Positions 12,601-21,659 of a stretch of 64,000 bases of DNA are shown piece by piece. The stretch spans positions 79,262,705 through 79,326,704 of the forward strand of contig CP136067.1 in assembly GCA_032622095.1 (NCBI GenBank), given 5' to 3'. The notes under the pieces were generated by a model. That model searched no databases, was not told the origin of the DNA, and saw only the letters and a list, made by a program, of their open reading frames with translations. The translations under genes and the position numbers were made by a program. The stretch is from Siphonodentalium dalli (Eukaryota > Mollusca > Scaphopoda > Gadilida > Siphonodentaliidae). Position 1 is the first letter of the stretch, and every line of letters begins with the position of its first letter.

Positions 12601-14807
12601 CTCCCTGTTCTGAACCCCTAGCCTGAGGCCTGAAACACTCATTTCATATCCTCTATATCTATTATTTTATACCCAGGAATCTATATACTAGTAATAAAAG
12701 TAGGAAGAGACACACTAGCTTTAATGGCTAATGGAAGTCTATAGGTAAATACATTGATGCCACAATGGCAGTAACTCATATTAAAGGTACTCAATCCGAT
12801 TCGACGGTCCCCATATCATCATATTCCAACAACAAAATTTTTTGAAATGCAGCTTCAGTAATCAGAATCCATTAATTGCCCAAAAATAATGCTAACCACA
12901 GTCAACTATATAGTATAAAATTGCCCAAAACCTGTTATTTATCAATGTTTTGTTCAACGAAATTTTGCCGGTTTGTCAAACATATCACACACAAAAGCCC
13001 CTGGATTTTAGAGTTATCGATCTTCATCCGCTATTTGGTCAGATAAGTTCTTCTCATCGACAGTTTACTGGGCCACTTAAAATTAAAATAATAGATTTCA
13101 AACATCGATATCTGATCACTCCTAGCTTTGATGGGTGGGTTCCTCGACTCGAATCAAATATTTTTTACCCCCGAAGCCAAAGAAATAGTAATTTAGGAGC
13201 GGCTAATCGGATTGAGTACCTTTAATAATATTTGTCCCAGATACTTCTAACATTACTGAGTTTGAGTTATCTCAGTGGATGAAATTCCAATGAACTTGCA
13301 TCGGAGTGGTGTTTCCATGCAGTTGGACTCGTTTGCTGCCTAATTATCAGCATTTGATTGTGTTCAAACAGAAAACACTATTTTCAGTTGATTTTTTAAT
13401 TTTCATTTGTTAACTACTTAAAGTTCATGAAACTTCATAATTGTGTTTTAACTGCCATCATTCATTCTTATAGATGGCGCGCATCTATTAGCATTCATCT
13501 CAAAGTGCAGAAGAACACCTGGTAGTTAGAACACCTGAGTCACATGACCTAATAATCGCCAATATCCCAGTCCCGCAATCGCAAAAATTACAATAAAAAG
13601 CTGCGGCGTATGAAAATTTAAATAGGTCACGCAATATTCTTCAAAAACACGAACAATAACAAGTCGAGTAGCAGTCGCGACTACAATACAAACAGGTCAA
13701 GCATGACATGTCTATTTTTAGTTCAATCTGTCATCTGTCAAGTTGTCAACGTGTGGCTTATTATCATTCGTGTTTTGGTGATTTACATTTGTTTAATACA
13801 AGCTTTGTCTGTATAAACATTACATGAGTTTGCCATACAGTTAATGTACATAATTATGGTGATATCTTGGTACATATTATAGTTTAAACAATGAGTGTAA
13901 AGTCATTGGTTGAAAATTGCGGATATTCGGTTATTACCCAGTTACACGTCGTTGTTAACCGGCTACAAAAATGGGTCAACCTTTTCAGCACTCGTTTAGA
14001 GGAAATTGGGATAGAAATGTTTTACTACTTTTGGTTCCCCTGACTTGAATGGCCACCACCTTGGTATCTTTAAAGCACAACATTAGATTCCCTGTACAAT
14101 CGAGATAACTATATCAGTTTGGTAGAAATCGGCAGGAAATTTATTTGTTTTCATTGGCTTTGATGCCTCCTTCCCATTTCCACCCTTAACTCCAACAGCG
14201 TCAATTTCATAATTTTTAACCTGCACCATTATCTTCCTCATAAAAAGTTACCCCTATTAGATCCCTTTTGAGTCATCTTGATGGTCACACATTCATTTTT
14301 ATAGTGAACAGGAAGGACATTTATTAATATAAATATAGAGTTGTATATGCTAGAGTTTACGCTGGTAGTATTGTGTGGAAAATATTAAATTCTACACGTA
14401 GTTCTCTTCATTACAGATTAGATACAGTTGTGCGCCGAATATGGCTGGAGTTCTTTGGCTTCCTGAGAGTGGTGATAGGGTTTGTGATTAACTTGCTGAC
14501 AGAATTACTGCGCTTCATTCTGGTATCGATAGTTGGACATATCATTCTTCGGTTGGTGCACACTTTAGGAGAATACATTGCCAAGCCGTTATTCTCTATT
14601 CTGTTCAACTCGTGCTGTCAGCCTCTGTATATTTTCATGTGGAACTGCATGGTTGGTCTGAAACATGTGTGTGGACCATGTATCAAAATCTGGGCATCAT
14701 ACTTGGAACCAGTTGGTAAATGTTGTGATTCATTCCATCCTGTTCAAATTAACTGGAGTCTATCAGAGGATCAGCACCAAAGAAGTAAAATGATAAACAG
14801 ATCCTAG
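3511..14807 (+). CDS. Four-exon gene for an unrecognised 270-residue membrane-associated protein
   Basis: Joining 3511-3636, 8374-8579, 9861-9950 and 14417-14807 gives 813 bp (270 codons plus TAG). Every junction keeps phase and has GT..AG ends: ATG|GTTTGT, TTCAG|AAA, AAG|GTTAGT, TTGCAG|ACA, CAA|GTGAGC, TTACAG|ATT. The start ATG lies 2 nt after an acceptor (TTCCAG|AG ATG), so a 5' UTR exon should lie upstream. Residues 1-110 are polar, Ser/Lys/Pro-rich and probably disordered. Residues 111-141 carry a compact HVYYFGK..LGLYIIHDD segment. Residues 150-216 are strongly hydrophobic with few charges (two or three membrane or membrane-lying helices) and hold a Cys pair at 207-208; three more Cys lie in 219-229. 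I do not recognise the family and assign no function. Gene reality is well supported; the 5' end and an alternative 3' end are uncertain. Confidence 0.75.
3877..5258. mobile_element. Degenerate TTAA-type MITE, split by a hAT insertion
   Basis: Left end TTAACCTCTTCG at 3877 and a decayed right end at about 5240-5258 match the intact copy at 52992-53315. So do internal phrases such as CATAAAACTGACT, TGGAACATCATA..ACTGTTT and ATAGCACAC..GCA. The 1072-bp hAT element 3987-5058 interrupts it. Confidence 0.55.
3987..5058. mobile_element. hAT-like non-autonomous transposon, 1072 bp
   Basis: Termini CAGGCCTCAGCTT and its near-perfect inverted complement, flanked by an 8-bp target duplication CTCCATGC (3979-3986 and 5059-5066), as in the hAT superfamily. 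Subterminal regions repeat GGGAGAAGTGA motifs. No transposase frame. Related subterminal motifs occur at 12560-12630 and 49245-50112. Confidence 0.8.
5259..5842. other. Intron sequence, nothing recognised
   Basis: AT-rich intronic DNA between two mobile elements. A loose GAACCCC motif recurs near 5300-5375. No gene or strong repeat seen. Confidence 0.3.
5843..6412. mobile_element. Foldback element with long imperfect inverted repeats
   Basis: The outer arms (GTATTTGAGC..GCAGGCTGTAG on the left, ..GCTCAAATACGAC on the right) extend over about 200 bp each. They share phrases such as TGGTTGATAATGTTGCCATATCTAT with its complement, and CACTCACTGAA with its complement. A central hairpin pairs GTGTCCATATTAC with GTAATATGGACAC. 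No coding frame. Confidence 0.6.
6731..6944. mobile_element. 214-bp near-perfect palindrome with TTAA ends (piggyBac-like MITE), copy 1
   Basis: Begins TTAACCCTTTCAGTGCC and ends with its reverse complement. The two halves pair almost completely around a GAGCTCTAAGAGCTC centre. TTAA at both ends fits piggyBac-type target duplication. A near-identical copy of equal length lies at 26028-26241. Confidence 0.8.
6945..7660. other. Intron sequence, nothing recognised
   Basis: Short open frames on both strands lack any recognisable family features. No repeat boundary found. Confidence 0.25.
7670..8305 (+). repeat. Dispersed repeat family R2, internally tandem (about 180-bp units)
   Basis: The unit holding TTTCCGGATGATAACTTTAGATT, CCCCAAAATACAGATCAAGTTCG and GAGTTATGCCCCTTTTT repeats about three times. 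Related copies lie at 20400-20835 and 52495-52925 (plus) and at 31015-31225 and 33180-33600 (inverted). It ends about 70 bp before the next exon. Confidence 0.7.
8374..8579 (+). CDS. Unrecognised gene, second coding exon
   Basis: Acceptor TTTGATTCAG before 8374, donor GGCAGAAG|GTTAGT after 8579; 206 bp entered in phase 0 and left with two bases of an Arg codon. Encodes a polar segment ending in ..YIMEDDGR. Confidence 0.7.
8628..9085. mobile_element. Double-hairpin hAT MITE, copy 1
   Basis: Long inverted repeats (left CCAGCCTGAGTTT..GTGCCTGTTATTTGCAG, right complement). Each terminal arm is itself a hairpin built from GCAGAATGAGGTCCCCAGAGG and its complement. No clean target duplication. It starts 48 nt downstream of an exon donor. 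Confidence 0.7.
9150..9417. mobile_element. Palindromic MITE (CCTTTCTTTACT family), copy 1
   Basis: Ends CCCTTTCTTTACTAAAT and its complement. It contains an inner hairpin of TCAGATAATAAGTTCAAC with its complement at 9207-9255. Relatives at 30132-30386, 36958-37196 and about 56376-56594, some with TTAA at the edge. Confidence 0.65.
9861..9950 (+). CDS. Unrecognised gene, third coding exon
   Basis: Pyrimidine-rich acceptor CAATTTGCAG before 9861 and donor GACAA|GTGAGC after 9950; 90 bp. Translates as HVYYFGKADLGLYIIHDD followed by RKEALLQRLAD, in phase with both neighbours. Confidence 0.75.
9980..11335 (+). repeat. Dispersed repeat family R1, long copy interrupted by a hAT MITE
   Basis: Several diverged internal units carry CCTACAGACCACATCCCTCATC, CACCAAACTTCATATGGATC, GACCTCTAGATGGG and GCCATCTTGGATTT motifs. 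The block is interrupted at 10214-10587 by an insertion with an 8-bp target duplication. Confidence 0.65.
10214..10587. mobile_element. hAT MITE, 374 bp, GC-rich ends
   Basis: Perfect 15-bp terminal inverted repeats (CAGGGGCGCCGGAAG) and a perfect 8-bp target duplication CCTCTAGA at 10206-10213 and 10588-10595. G/C-run-rich ends enclose an AT-rich middle. Non-coding. Perfect termini suggest recent insertion. Confidence 0.85.
12641..12778 (+). repeat. Dispersed repeat, copy 1 of a pair
   Basis: About 135 bp containing TTATTTTATACCC, ACTAGTAATAA and GTAGGAAGAGACACACTAGC recurs at 16197-16340 with high similarity. Confidence 0.6.
12781..13225. mobile_element. TTAA-type MITE, 445 bp (AGGTACTCAATCC family), copy 1
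   Basis: TTAA at both edges and inverted termini AGGTACTCAATCCGATT. Nested inside the 11399-13993 hAT element. A diverged copy lies at 58410-58863. Internal open frames are not conserved between copies. Confidence 0.75.
14417..14807 (+). CDS. Unrecognised gene, last coding exon (hydrophobic half)
   Basis: Acceptor CTTCATTACAG before 14417; the first base completes a Lys codon. The frame runs 129 further codons to TAG at 14805-14807. It opens LDTVVRRIWLEFFGF and contains a long hydrophobic run. An internal GTTG|GTAAAT near 14714 is a possible alternative donor. Confidence 0.75.
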
Positions 14808-16090
14808 TCATATAAGGGGCTGTCACAATTTAATGATACTAGTATAAACCATCTATAAAGTGTCATCACTAAAATTGGTATGAAATCTGACTAAAAAAAT
14901 CAGACAAACTTGACAAGGTAAATCTGTGTTAAGACATCCATGACAGGTCTGGTCTCATATATGCTTACACATTTATTCATTCCTCACAAGTTTCACCATT
15001 AACCCTATCATGACTGGAGCTTCATGAACTTTTGCGAAAACCCTGTGCCAATGCATATTTAAGAGAATACATTGGCCTAACAATATTAACCTTGACATTT
15101 TATGCCAGTGCATTCCCTATGACAGACTCGCTTATATAAGAGAATGCACTGGCACAGGATTTTTAATGCTGCACCAGCACAGCTCCCATCATGAAAGGTA
15201 TATTACTCATCATTACTAGTCAAAAGGAACCAAAATCTGGTAGTCAAAGATGGTATACTATATAATCTTATGTCACAGCATATTTTTCTGAAAATTTCAT
15301 AATTTTGTGTGAATGTTATGTTATATTTGAAACTGTATCTCATCCATGTCTAGTTAGCTGTCTCATCCAGCTAGTTTCCCGCCCCCAAATAAATATTCTA
15401 TATCTCACAGCCATATTTCATGTAATCCTCCAAGTCCAAATGAAGATTAGATTTCTTTGCATGGCTACCTATTGGTATATATTTGAAATTTAATTGTAAC
15501 AATGGTGAACGAGTTTAAACATGTTGTTCAATATGAAATCTGTTACATTACATCCTAGCTAAGAATTAGTTCCAGTAAGAAATTATGATGTATCACCATA
15601 ATTTTAGTCTATTTAAAATTCATTTTCGCTCTTTCAACCAAACAAAAGTAATGAGTTGAATTTCAATAAATAAATACTTGACACATTTGAGCCACAGTAA
15701 TTATGCAATATATATTCCTTAAGATATGTTCATTTGTTGAATATTATGTAAAATTATGAGTTAGTTCTATGCAATTTTCCAATTGTGAACACAGTCAATT
15801 GGCATAATGTATTTTATCTGCTCTTTACACATTCCCATAATAATTTGTCACCATTCCATACATCTGTTGAATTTAGGCATAAGACATTTTTTATATATCA
15901 TTTCTATTTTCTCTATGAAGAAACTTTATATATTAAAAACATTTTGTTTTTTACCTGTGTCTGCTGCTGCTATTAAAATATCTGAATTGTTTATCAAGTG
16001 ATTTTATTTTATCTATAATTATTATTGGTTACTGTATTTTTCATTGTTTACCTTGTATGGACTTTATTGGTAAATACAAAAAAAAATAAT
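14808..16090 (+). other. Probable 3' UTR region of the plus-strand gene
   Basis: AT-rich sequence after the stop codon. Candidate polyadenylation signals AATAAA lie at 15388-15393 and 15665-15670. A TTAA MITE lies inside at 14999-15205. The true cleavage site cannot be set from sequence alone. Confidence 0.4.
14999..15205. mobile_element. TTAA-type MITE (CATGACTGGAGC family), copy 1
   Basis: Starts TTAACCCTATCATGACTGGAGC and ends GCTCCCATCATGAAAGG. The interior carries the TGCCAATGCAT..AGAGAATACATTGGC hairpins seen also at 39525-39712, 42544-42774 and 51271-51687. The right TTAA is degraded. Confidence 0.65.
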
Positions 16091-16196
16091 TCATCACTGA
16101 TAGTGTACTGCGAACAGGGTTCCAGGATTAGATGAAAAAAATTCGAAATGAAAGCGAATTTATTACATTGATAGTTTTTTCTGGACAGGTGTTCTC

Positions 16197-16340
16197 AATT
16201 CATATCCGTTATTTTATACCCCGTAATCTATATGCTAGTAATAATAGTAGGAAGAGACACACTAGCTTTAATGTCTAATGGAAGTCTATATGTAAACTTC
16301 AATGAACACTGATGCCACAATGGCAGTACATGTAACTCAA
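16197..16340 (+). repeat. Dispersed repeat, copy 2 of a pair
   Basis: Matches 12641-12778 across GTAGGAAGAGACACACTAGC, AATGGAAGTCTAT and GATGCCACAATGGCAGTA. Confidence 0.6.
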
Positions 16341-16521
16341 TTTGTGCTTATATTATTAGAAATTCAGTCACTAATAGAGTTTTGCATCATATTTGTTATT
16401 ATAATTACCAAATAAAAATTATTTATTATATTTGATTGCTTGACAGAAGGACTGTTGATATGTGGTGTATGGAATATGCCACTCAATTCCATATATAAAA
16501 TTATTGATCATATTGTTTGCA

Positions 16522-16605
16522 GGGACTCATGGTCCTCATAGCGGGTAAATGTGCAAAAATTATAAAAGTCGGTGAACACATTATTAAGAAGAACATGGAA
16601 AAATA
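16522..16605 (+). other. Possible alternative last exon of the plus-strand gene
   Basis: A plausible acceptor (ATTGTTTGCAG) is followed by an open frame of 27 codons ending in TAG (GLMVLIAGKCAKIIKV...). Another phase ends in TAA after eight codons. Joining requires an internal donor in the last coding exon. Weak evidence. Confidence 0.2.
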
Positions 16606-16999
16606 GATAAACTTTGTTCATCTATTAATTGTTGATAGCTCTCCAATAATGAAATTTCACATGTTGAAACCATTGTTATTTAAACATAGCTGTTTAAAAA
16701 CCAGTGATTTGGTCACAAATATCGCTAATCAGTTAAAATATTTTAGTCTAAATATGATTTCATGATATTTTTCAATGCTTCGATTTTCCAATGTTTACCA
16801 TCAAGTTTTTATTAACTTTGGTATCTTATTGGCCTAATTGGAATTTGGTTGGTTTAAATGCCAATGTAACAGTTATGTTTACAATGATTTCGATATGCAA
16901 AATCTCGATATTTGAGAGTTATTAAAAATGAAGAACAAAGTCAATCTATTTTTAGCTTAGTCAAGTTTGAGAGCTATTGCTATCATTTGGTGTCCGTCT

Positions 17000-17700
17000 G
17001 TGATCCTTCATCAATTTCCTTTAGCAAACCCTACAGGTCACATCCCTCATCGAAGCATCACCAAATTTCATATGGGTCTTGGAGGTGACCTGTAGATGGG
17101 AGCCATCATGAAATTTGTTACAATCACCTCTGGGTGGGAGCTACCAAATTTGAATTTTTTTGTATGTAAAACATGACCACCATGCAGCAGCCATTTTGGA
17201 ATTTGCTCTTTGCATGACTCAATCCTTTGGCACACTCTACAAGCCACATTCCTTATCTGTTTGTCACCAAACTTTATAAAGATCATCGAGGTGAACTCTT
17301 AGATGGGATCCATCAATTTTGTCCGAAATTTGTTAAAAAACATGGCCACCAGCAGCCTTCTTGGATTTCACATTTGAATCCATCTGCACATCCTGCAGCC
17401 CACATTTATTGGAGAAATGTTTTGAAAATCTACAGGCATGTTTAGGATCACCTCTAGATGAGAGGTATTGAATTTGAAATTTTGTTTATGAAAGACATGG
17501 CTGCTGACATCCATCTTGGAGTTACTCTTTGCATGACCAAATTACATATAGCTCTTCCGATTAACCTCTGGTATTGCTTAAACATGTAAACTTTCTCCAT
17601 TGCTTATTGCTCCATTGACTAATGTATGACATTTCCCCCTCTCCAAATTGAGCTACAGTGTCAATGACACTTTCATTACATCTACTTGTTGATTATTGTT
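17000..17700 (+). repeat. Dispersed repeat family R1, copy
   Basis: Carries AACCCTACAGGTCACATCCCTC, CACCAAATTTCATATGGGTCTT, GACCTGTAGATGGGAGC, CAGCAGCC..CTTGGATTTCA and the end motif GAGCTACAGTGTCAATGACACTTTCATTAC. Confidence 0.65.
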
Positions 17701-18338
17701 ATTTTACAGACTTTTATAAAATTTATTTTTATTTTGCATGAATCCCTTTTTTAATGCATCTTTCTTTTTCAAGCTGTTATTTTTATGGCAAGCTGCAATG
17801 TTATTATTTCCATAGGGTATATAAGCTTGAATCAGAAATTTCAGTACTGTGTGTGCTTAGAGTCACTTTCTGCGGGGCCATTTAGAATCCCAAGAATTTA
17901 ATCTGTCATATTTGAGAACATTCAAAAGATATCAAAATCCTAGTCGAGATTATATGATTGCCATTAAAGTTGAATATCTGTTGCTAAAACACGCATTCTG
18001 AATGATCGAGAACTTCCAACTTCAGTATTCGATTCACCAACATCGCACGCTGCTGGGTGAAGAATTTGAATGGAGTATATTGCGATTGACGTGTGTCAGA
18101 TATATGTCAGCACAACTGCAAATTGTTTACTTTAGATACAGCCGTCTTCAATGAACAGGAAGTTGTTTGGGGACTGAGCCATGTAGCTCCATAAAAAAGC
18201 TATCTCAATTCGCGGCATGAATATATATGATATGTTGTACACGTCTCTATAATAATATATTAAATTATACTTTAATTTAATTTTTCGACTTGTTAAATAT
18301 AATGATCACGAGCTTCTGATCTTTCTAGGGGTCTTTCT
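17701..18338. other. Intergenic sequence, nothing recognised
   Basis: AT-rich DNA without a credible frame or repeat boundary. Confidence 0.25.
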
Positions 18339-18553
18339 CAAGCCCCTAGAAGGGTCGGAGCTCATGATTAAGCCCCTAGAAGGATTGGAAGCTCGTAATC
18401 AAGCCCCTAGAAGGGTCGGACCTCACGATTAAGCCCCAAGAAGGATTGGAAGCTCGTAATCAAGCCCCTAGAAGGGTCGGACCTCACGATTAAGCCCCAA
18501 GAAGGATTGGAAGCTCGTAATCAAGCACCTAGAAGGGTTGGAAGCTCGTGATC
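18339..18553. repeat. Tandem array of alternating 30- and 31-bp units
   Basis: Seven units start AAGC(C/A)CCTAGAAGG or AAGCCCCAAGAAGG and alternate between a 30-bp GGGTCGG(A)..ATGATT/ACGATT type and a 31-bp GGATTGGAAGCTCGTAATC type, forming a 61-bp higher-order repeat. The last unit is a 31-bp hybrid. Confidence 0.85.
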
Positions 18554-18719
18554 AATAAATTTAACATCACGGCATGTAATGCCAATAGGTCTTCATGCAG
18601 TTTCTTTTCAGTGTTTTGGCAAAGTGAATTACAATTGAGATAATCTCACTCGTTCACAAACTGTTTTCACACTCATATCCCCAAATATCCAACTCAACAG
18701 GGTGTGTTTGTCTCCTAAT

Positions 18720-18906
18720 CAAGCCTTGAAATAGTGTGCCTGTTATTTGCAGAATGAGGTCCCCAGAGGGTGAATTTAGTGATGCTACCCCACATAGTGG
18801 GCTAGCATCACCAAATTCACCCTCTGGGGACCTCATTCTGCTTACACCTCAGCAGAATGAGGTTCCCAGAGGGTGAATTTGGTGATTCACACTATTTCAA
18901 GGCTTG
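18720..18906. mobile_element. hAT MITE, short 187-bp member of the double-hairpin family
   Basis: Perfect inverted ends CAAGCCTTGAAATAGTGTG with an exact 8-bp target duplication CTCCTAAT (18712-18719, 18907-18914). Only one internal hairpin remains, plus a fragment of the second. Confidence 0.85.
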
Positions 18907-18914
18907 CTCCTAAT

Positions 18915-19855
18915 TCATTCATACCCAACATTATTCACATTATTCTGTCTGGATGATCTATTTTCTATTATTCATTAAGGTTTTTTTTTTCAGGCCGATT
19001 GAATTGATAAATATTTGTATTTTTGCATAATAGTTTAAACAGACATGGTTCTTTTGAACCTTCAAATTATGCATATGTAATTTGATAGGAGGAATATCAA
19101 AAGATGCATAAGTGGAATATGTTGTACGAAACCCAAGTGTGACACTGAACTATGTGAGAGGTGGTTGCTATGCATATTTCTTTTTTACATCGTTGTTTTT
19201 GGCTTATAGAAAAATGATGTTTTCAATTATTTCAGCCATTTTTTGGCCAAACGTGCATCTGACCCTTAAGTAGTGTTCAGGTGAGTCCTTTGCATTGCGT
19301 TGAAATTGGATTACATACAATAACACTTAAGGCTTTCTGAAGGATGCAGTACATCTGTTACATTGTATCTATTAATGCACGCAACAAAGAAATTATATTT
19401 TCAATGCATAAAGCTTACCTTATATGTTGCGCGTCATGATGTTTTTTGTTTTTCAAATAAAAGATGGCGGCCGTCTTTGAAGCGAAGAGAAATAGACTTG
19501 TGTGCAACCGACTCGTCTGAATGCTATTTTAAGTTTCTTGATAAACAACTGGCCTGTACATATAATTTGAAGGATTCCTTCAGTTTTAGTCACTGCTTTC
19601 AAAAGTAAATTCATCTTTGCTGTTGGTGCAACATATTCCAAGTATTGATGTATGTTTCGATGCTCTCGGATTTAATAGAGGGACTTAAACTGCATTTTGA
19701 TTGTTACTTAGTAAGAAGAGCATACTTGCAAGCGAGCGAATGTCACAAAAAGATACTCTATAATTTTTTCTTTTCCTTATTCCCCAGACTTAATTGTCAG
19801 TTGGTAGATGGGGGCAAGAAATATAGTAGTGTTGTAAAACTAAGAAATACATGTA
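18915..19855. other. Intergenic sequence, nothing recognised
   Basis: Contains short open frames (for example 19363-19608) without splice context or recognisable motifs. I do not support a gene here. Confidence 0.25.
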
Positions 19856-20011
19856 CAGTAATGCCCTAAATAATCAACTCCTTAACCACAGCAGAATTAT
19901 GGGTAGTGAGAGCTTCTGATGAATGGCAACAAGCCATATTTCTGACTAAATTCTAAAAAGTTATCCATAATTCTGCTGTGGTAAAGGAGTTGATTATTTA
20001 GGGCATTACTG
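19856..20011. mobile_element. Palindromic TA-flanked MITE (mariner-like), copy A
   Basis: Ends CAGTAATGCCCTAAATAATC and its complement, flanked by TA on both sides. The arms continue through CTCCTTAACCACAGCAGAATTATGG. Family copies at 36218-36322, 40683-41934 (split) and 61996-62208. Confidence 0.8.
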
Positions 20012-20399
20012 TATGTATTTAATTGAGGAATAACTATGTTAGGCGGCTTAGGTCATCCAGTAATATCCAGTTTTTGACGACATTCCCTGGAAAGGTGTGT
20101 AGAGGAAAATTGATATATAAAAATACACAATTTAGGGGTCACAAAAAAACTACCACTTATATATGTACTACATTTCCCTTTGAGCAATCAAAATGCATTT
20201 GCATTCAATCAAATGATCATATGAACAGCAAAGGTTTGCTGGAATATCAACAACGGAAAGCACAAACTTTCTGGCAGTTGGAATTATATATCTCATTAAC
20301 TATATTAGATTTTTTAACAAACTATTAAGTTTGTATTTATGTTTACATTAAAATTTTATTCTAATTTTCATTTACTGTTATATACTGCCACTTTTGTAT

Positions 20400-20835
20400 A
20401 GGCCCGTTCAAAAATACGGTCGTATTATGTAATCAGTCTGTATGTCCGTCCATTAACATCTTTGGTTCCGGACTGACCGATAGCTCCAGTTTGGATTATT
20501 TGATCTGAACCAAAGTTGGTATGTGTGTTCCTTAGCTAACAGTACAGACCAAGTTCGAATATGGGTTCCATCCAATTATTTTTACATGAGTTACAGCCCT
20601 TTTTTCGACTTGAAATTTGCCCGATTTCATAATATTTTGGTTTCCGACCGATAACCCCAGTTTGGATTATTAATCAGAACCGCAGTTGGTATATGTGTTT
20701 CTAAATCAAAAGTACAGGCCAAGTTCAAATATGGGTTTCGTCCAATTATTTTTACATGAGTTACACCTGATTTAATAACAACTACAAGTAAACTAACGTG
20801 CATATTTAGCCGTGCCCCAGCTATGCTCTTGTTAA
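20400..20835 (+). repeat. Dispersed repeat family R2, copy
   Basis: Begins GGCCCGTTCAAAAATACGG, carries two units with CCAAGTTCGAATATGGGTT and ATTTTTACATGAGTTACA, and ends CGTGCCCCAGCTATGCTCTTGTT. Confidence 0.65.
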
Positions 20836-21521
20836 TATATTTTATCATGCAGATATTTGTTTTGTTTTGAAATAATATATATATGTATGTACTCTATTTT
20901 TACTTATTTTTGTGATGAATTTAGTTTGATGATTATTGAAGGGGTTACAAATTTAAACACTAAGCTGAGTTGTTCACTGTGTACAGTGACAAATATTCTG
21001 CATTATTTCTTAAAATGTAGTTACATGTATTTTCATGAAATGAAATATTACATCCAAATTGGGAACATTTGATGTAATTAGAATACTCAAATTGCTGGTC
21101 ATGCATCTTGGGAGCAAAAATGATAGTTGAAAAAATATGAATCACTGAAAACCAGGATATTATTGGCTAGCGAATTCTTCATAAACAGAAATAAAGGTGT
21201 TGACAAAAATATTTTAGTGAGGCGGGATCTTTCATTCAAGACACAGGCAGGATTAGATGCCCAATAATCTCTTAACAATCTAAGCATGTGCTATTAGACA
21301 ACTAAGTCAATATTTACACTCACACATGCATTCGTATTGTGGAACATGAATGCAGGACATTGGTTGGTCGAAATTACGTTACATGACGTCGCGCGCTGAC
21401 CCCAACTTCCATCCATTTTAGTGTAGACGCAACTTGCACCGAGGCACGATAATAACGTTGGAAATTGGCACTTAAAACTCTTTTAATCTGCCAGTTGACT
21501 CGATTAAGTGTAAATATAAGT

Positions 21522-21653
21522 AATGGATGTTGATTGTGTTGCATTCCATAGAGTATGGATGCAAGTTGATCTGACATTTTTAAGTGTGGAACGCGAAATG
21601 TCAGACCAACTTGCATCCAAACTCGATGGAACGCACGCAAATCAACATCCATT
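21522..21653. repeat. Inverted repeat with about 60-bp arms
   Basis: AATGGATGTTGATT..GCATTCCATAGAGT..GGATGCAAGTTG..TCTGACATTT is followed after a short loop by its reverse complement ending AAATCAACATCCATT. Possible MITE core; no target duplication assigned. Confidence 0.6.
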
Positions 21654-21659
21654 TCTTAA

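Larger units (their letters stand above)
11399..13993. mobile_element. hAT-like element, 2595 bp, non-coding, with nested insertions
   Basis: Termini TAGTGCTGAAAC and GAGTGCTGAAAA (inverted) with an exact 8-bp target duplication GTTTAGAG at 391-398 of the 11-kb line and 13994-14001. Subterminal CCGGTTAACC/CGGTT motifs sit near both ends. No intact transposase frame. It includes the TTAA MITE 12781-13225 and, near 12560-12630, GGAGACTTCAAGTCTCCC and GAGGCCTGA motifs resembling the end of the 3987-5058 family. Confidence 0.75.

Noticed and set aside
12950-13225. 91-codon frame as a gene
   Set aside because: It lies inside a TTAA MITE and is not conserved in the second copy at 58410-58863.
18720-18906. 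Hairpin with CCCTCTGGGGACCTC as a transcription terminator or structured ncRNA
   Set aside because: Terminal inverted repeats and an exact 8-bp target duplication identify it as a hAT MITE.
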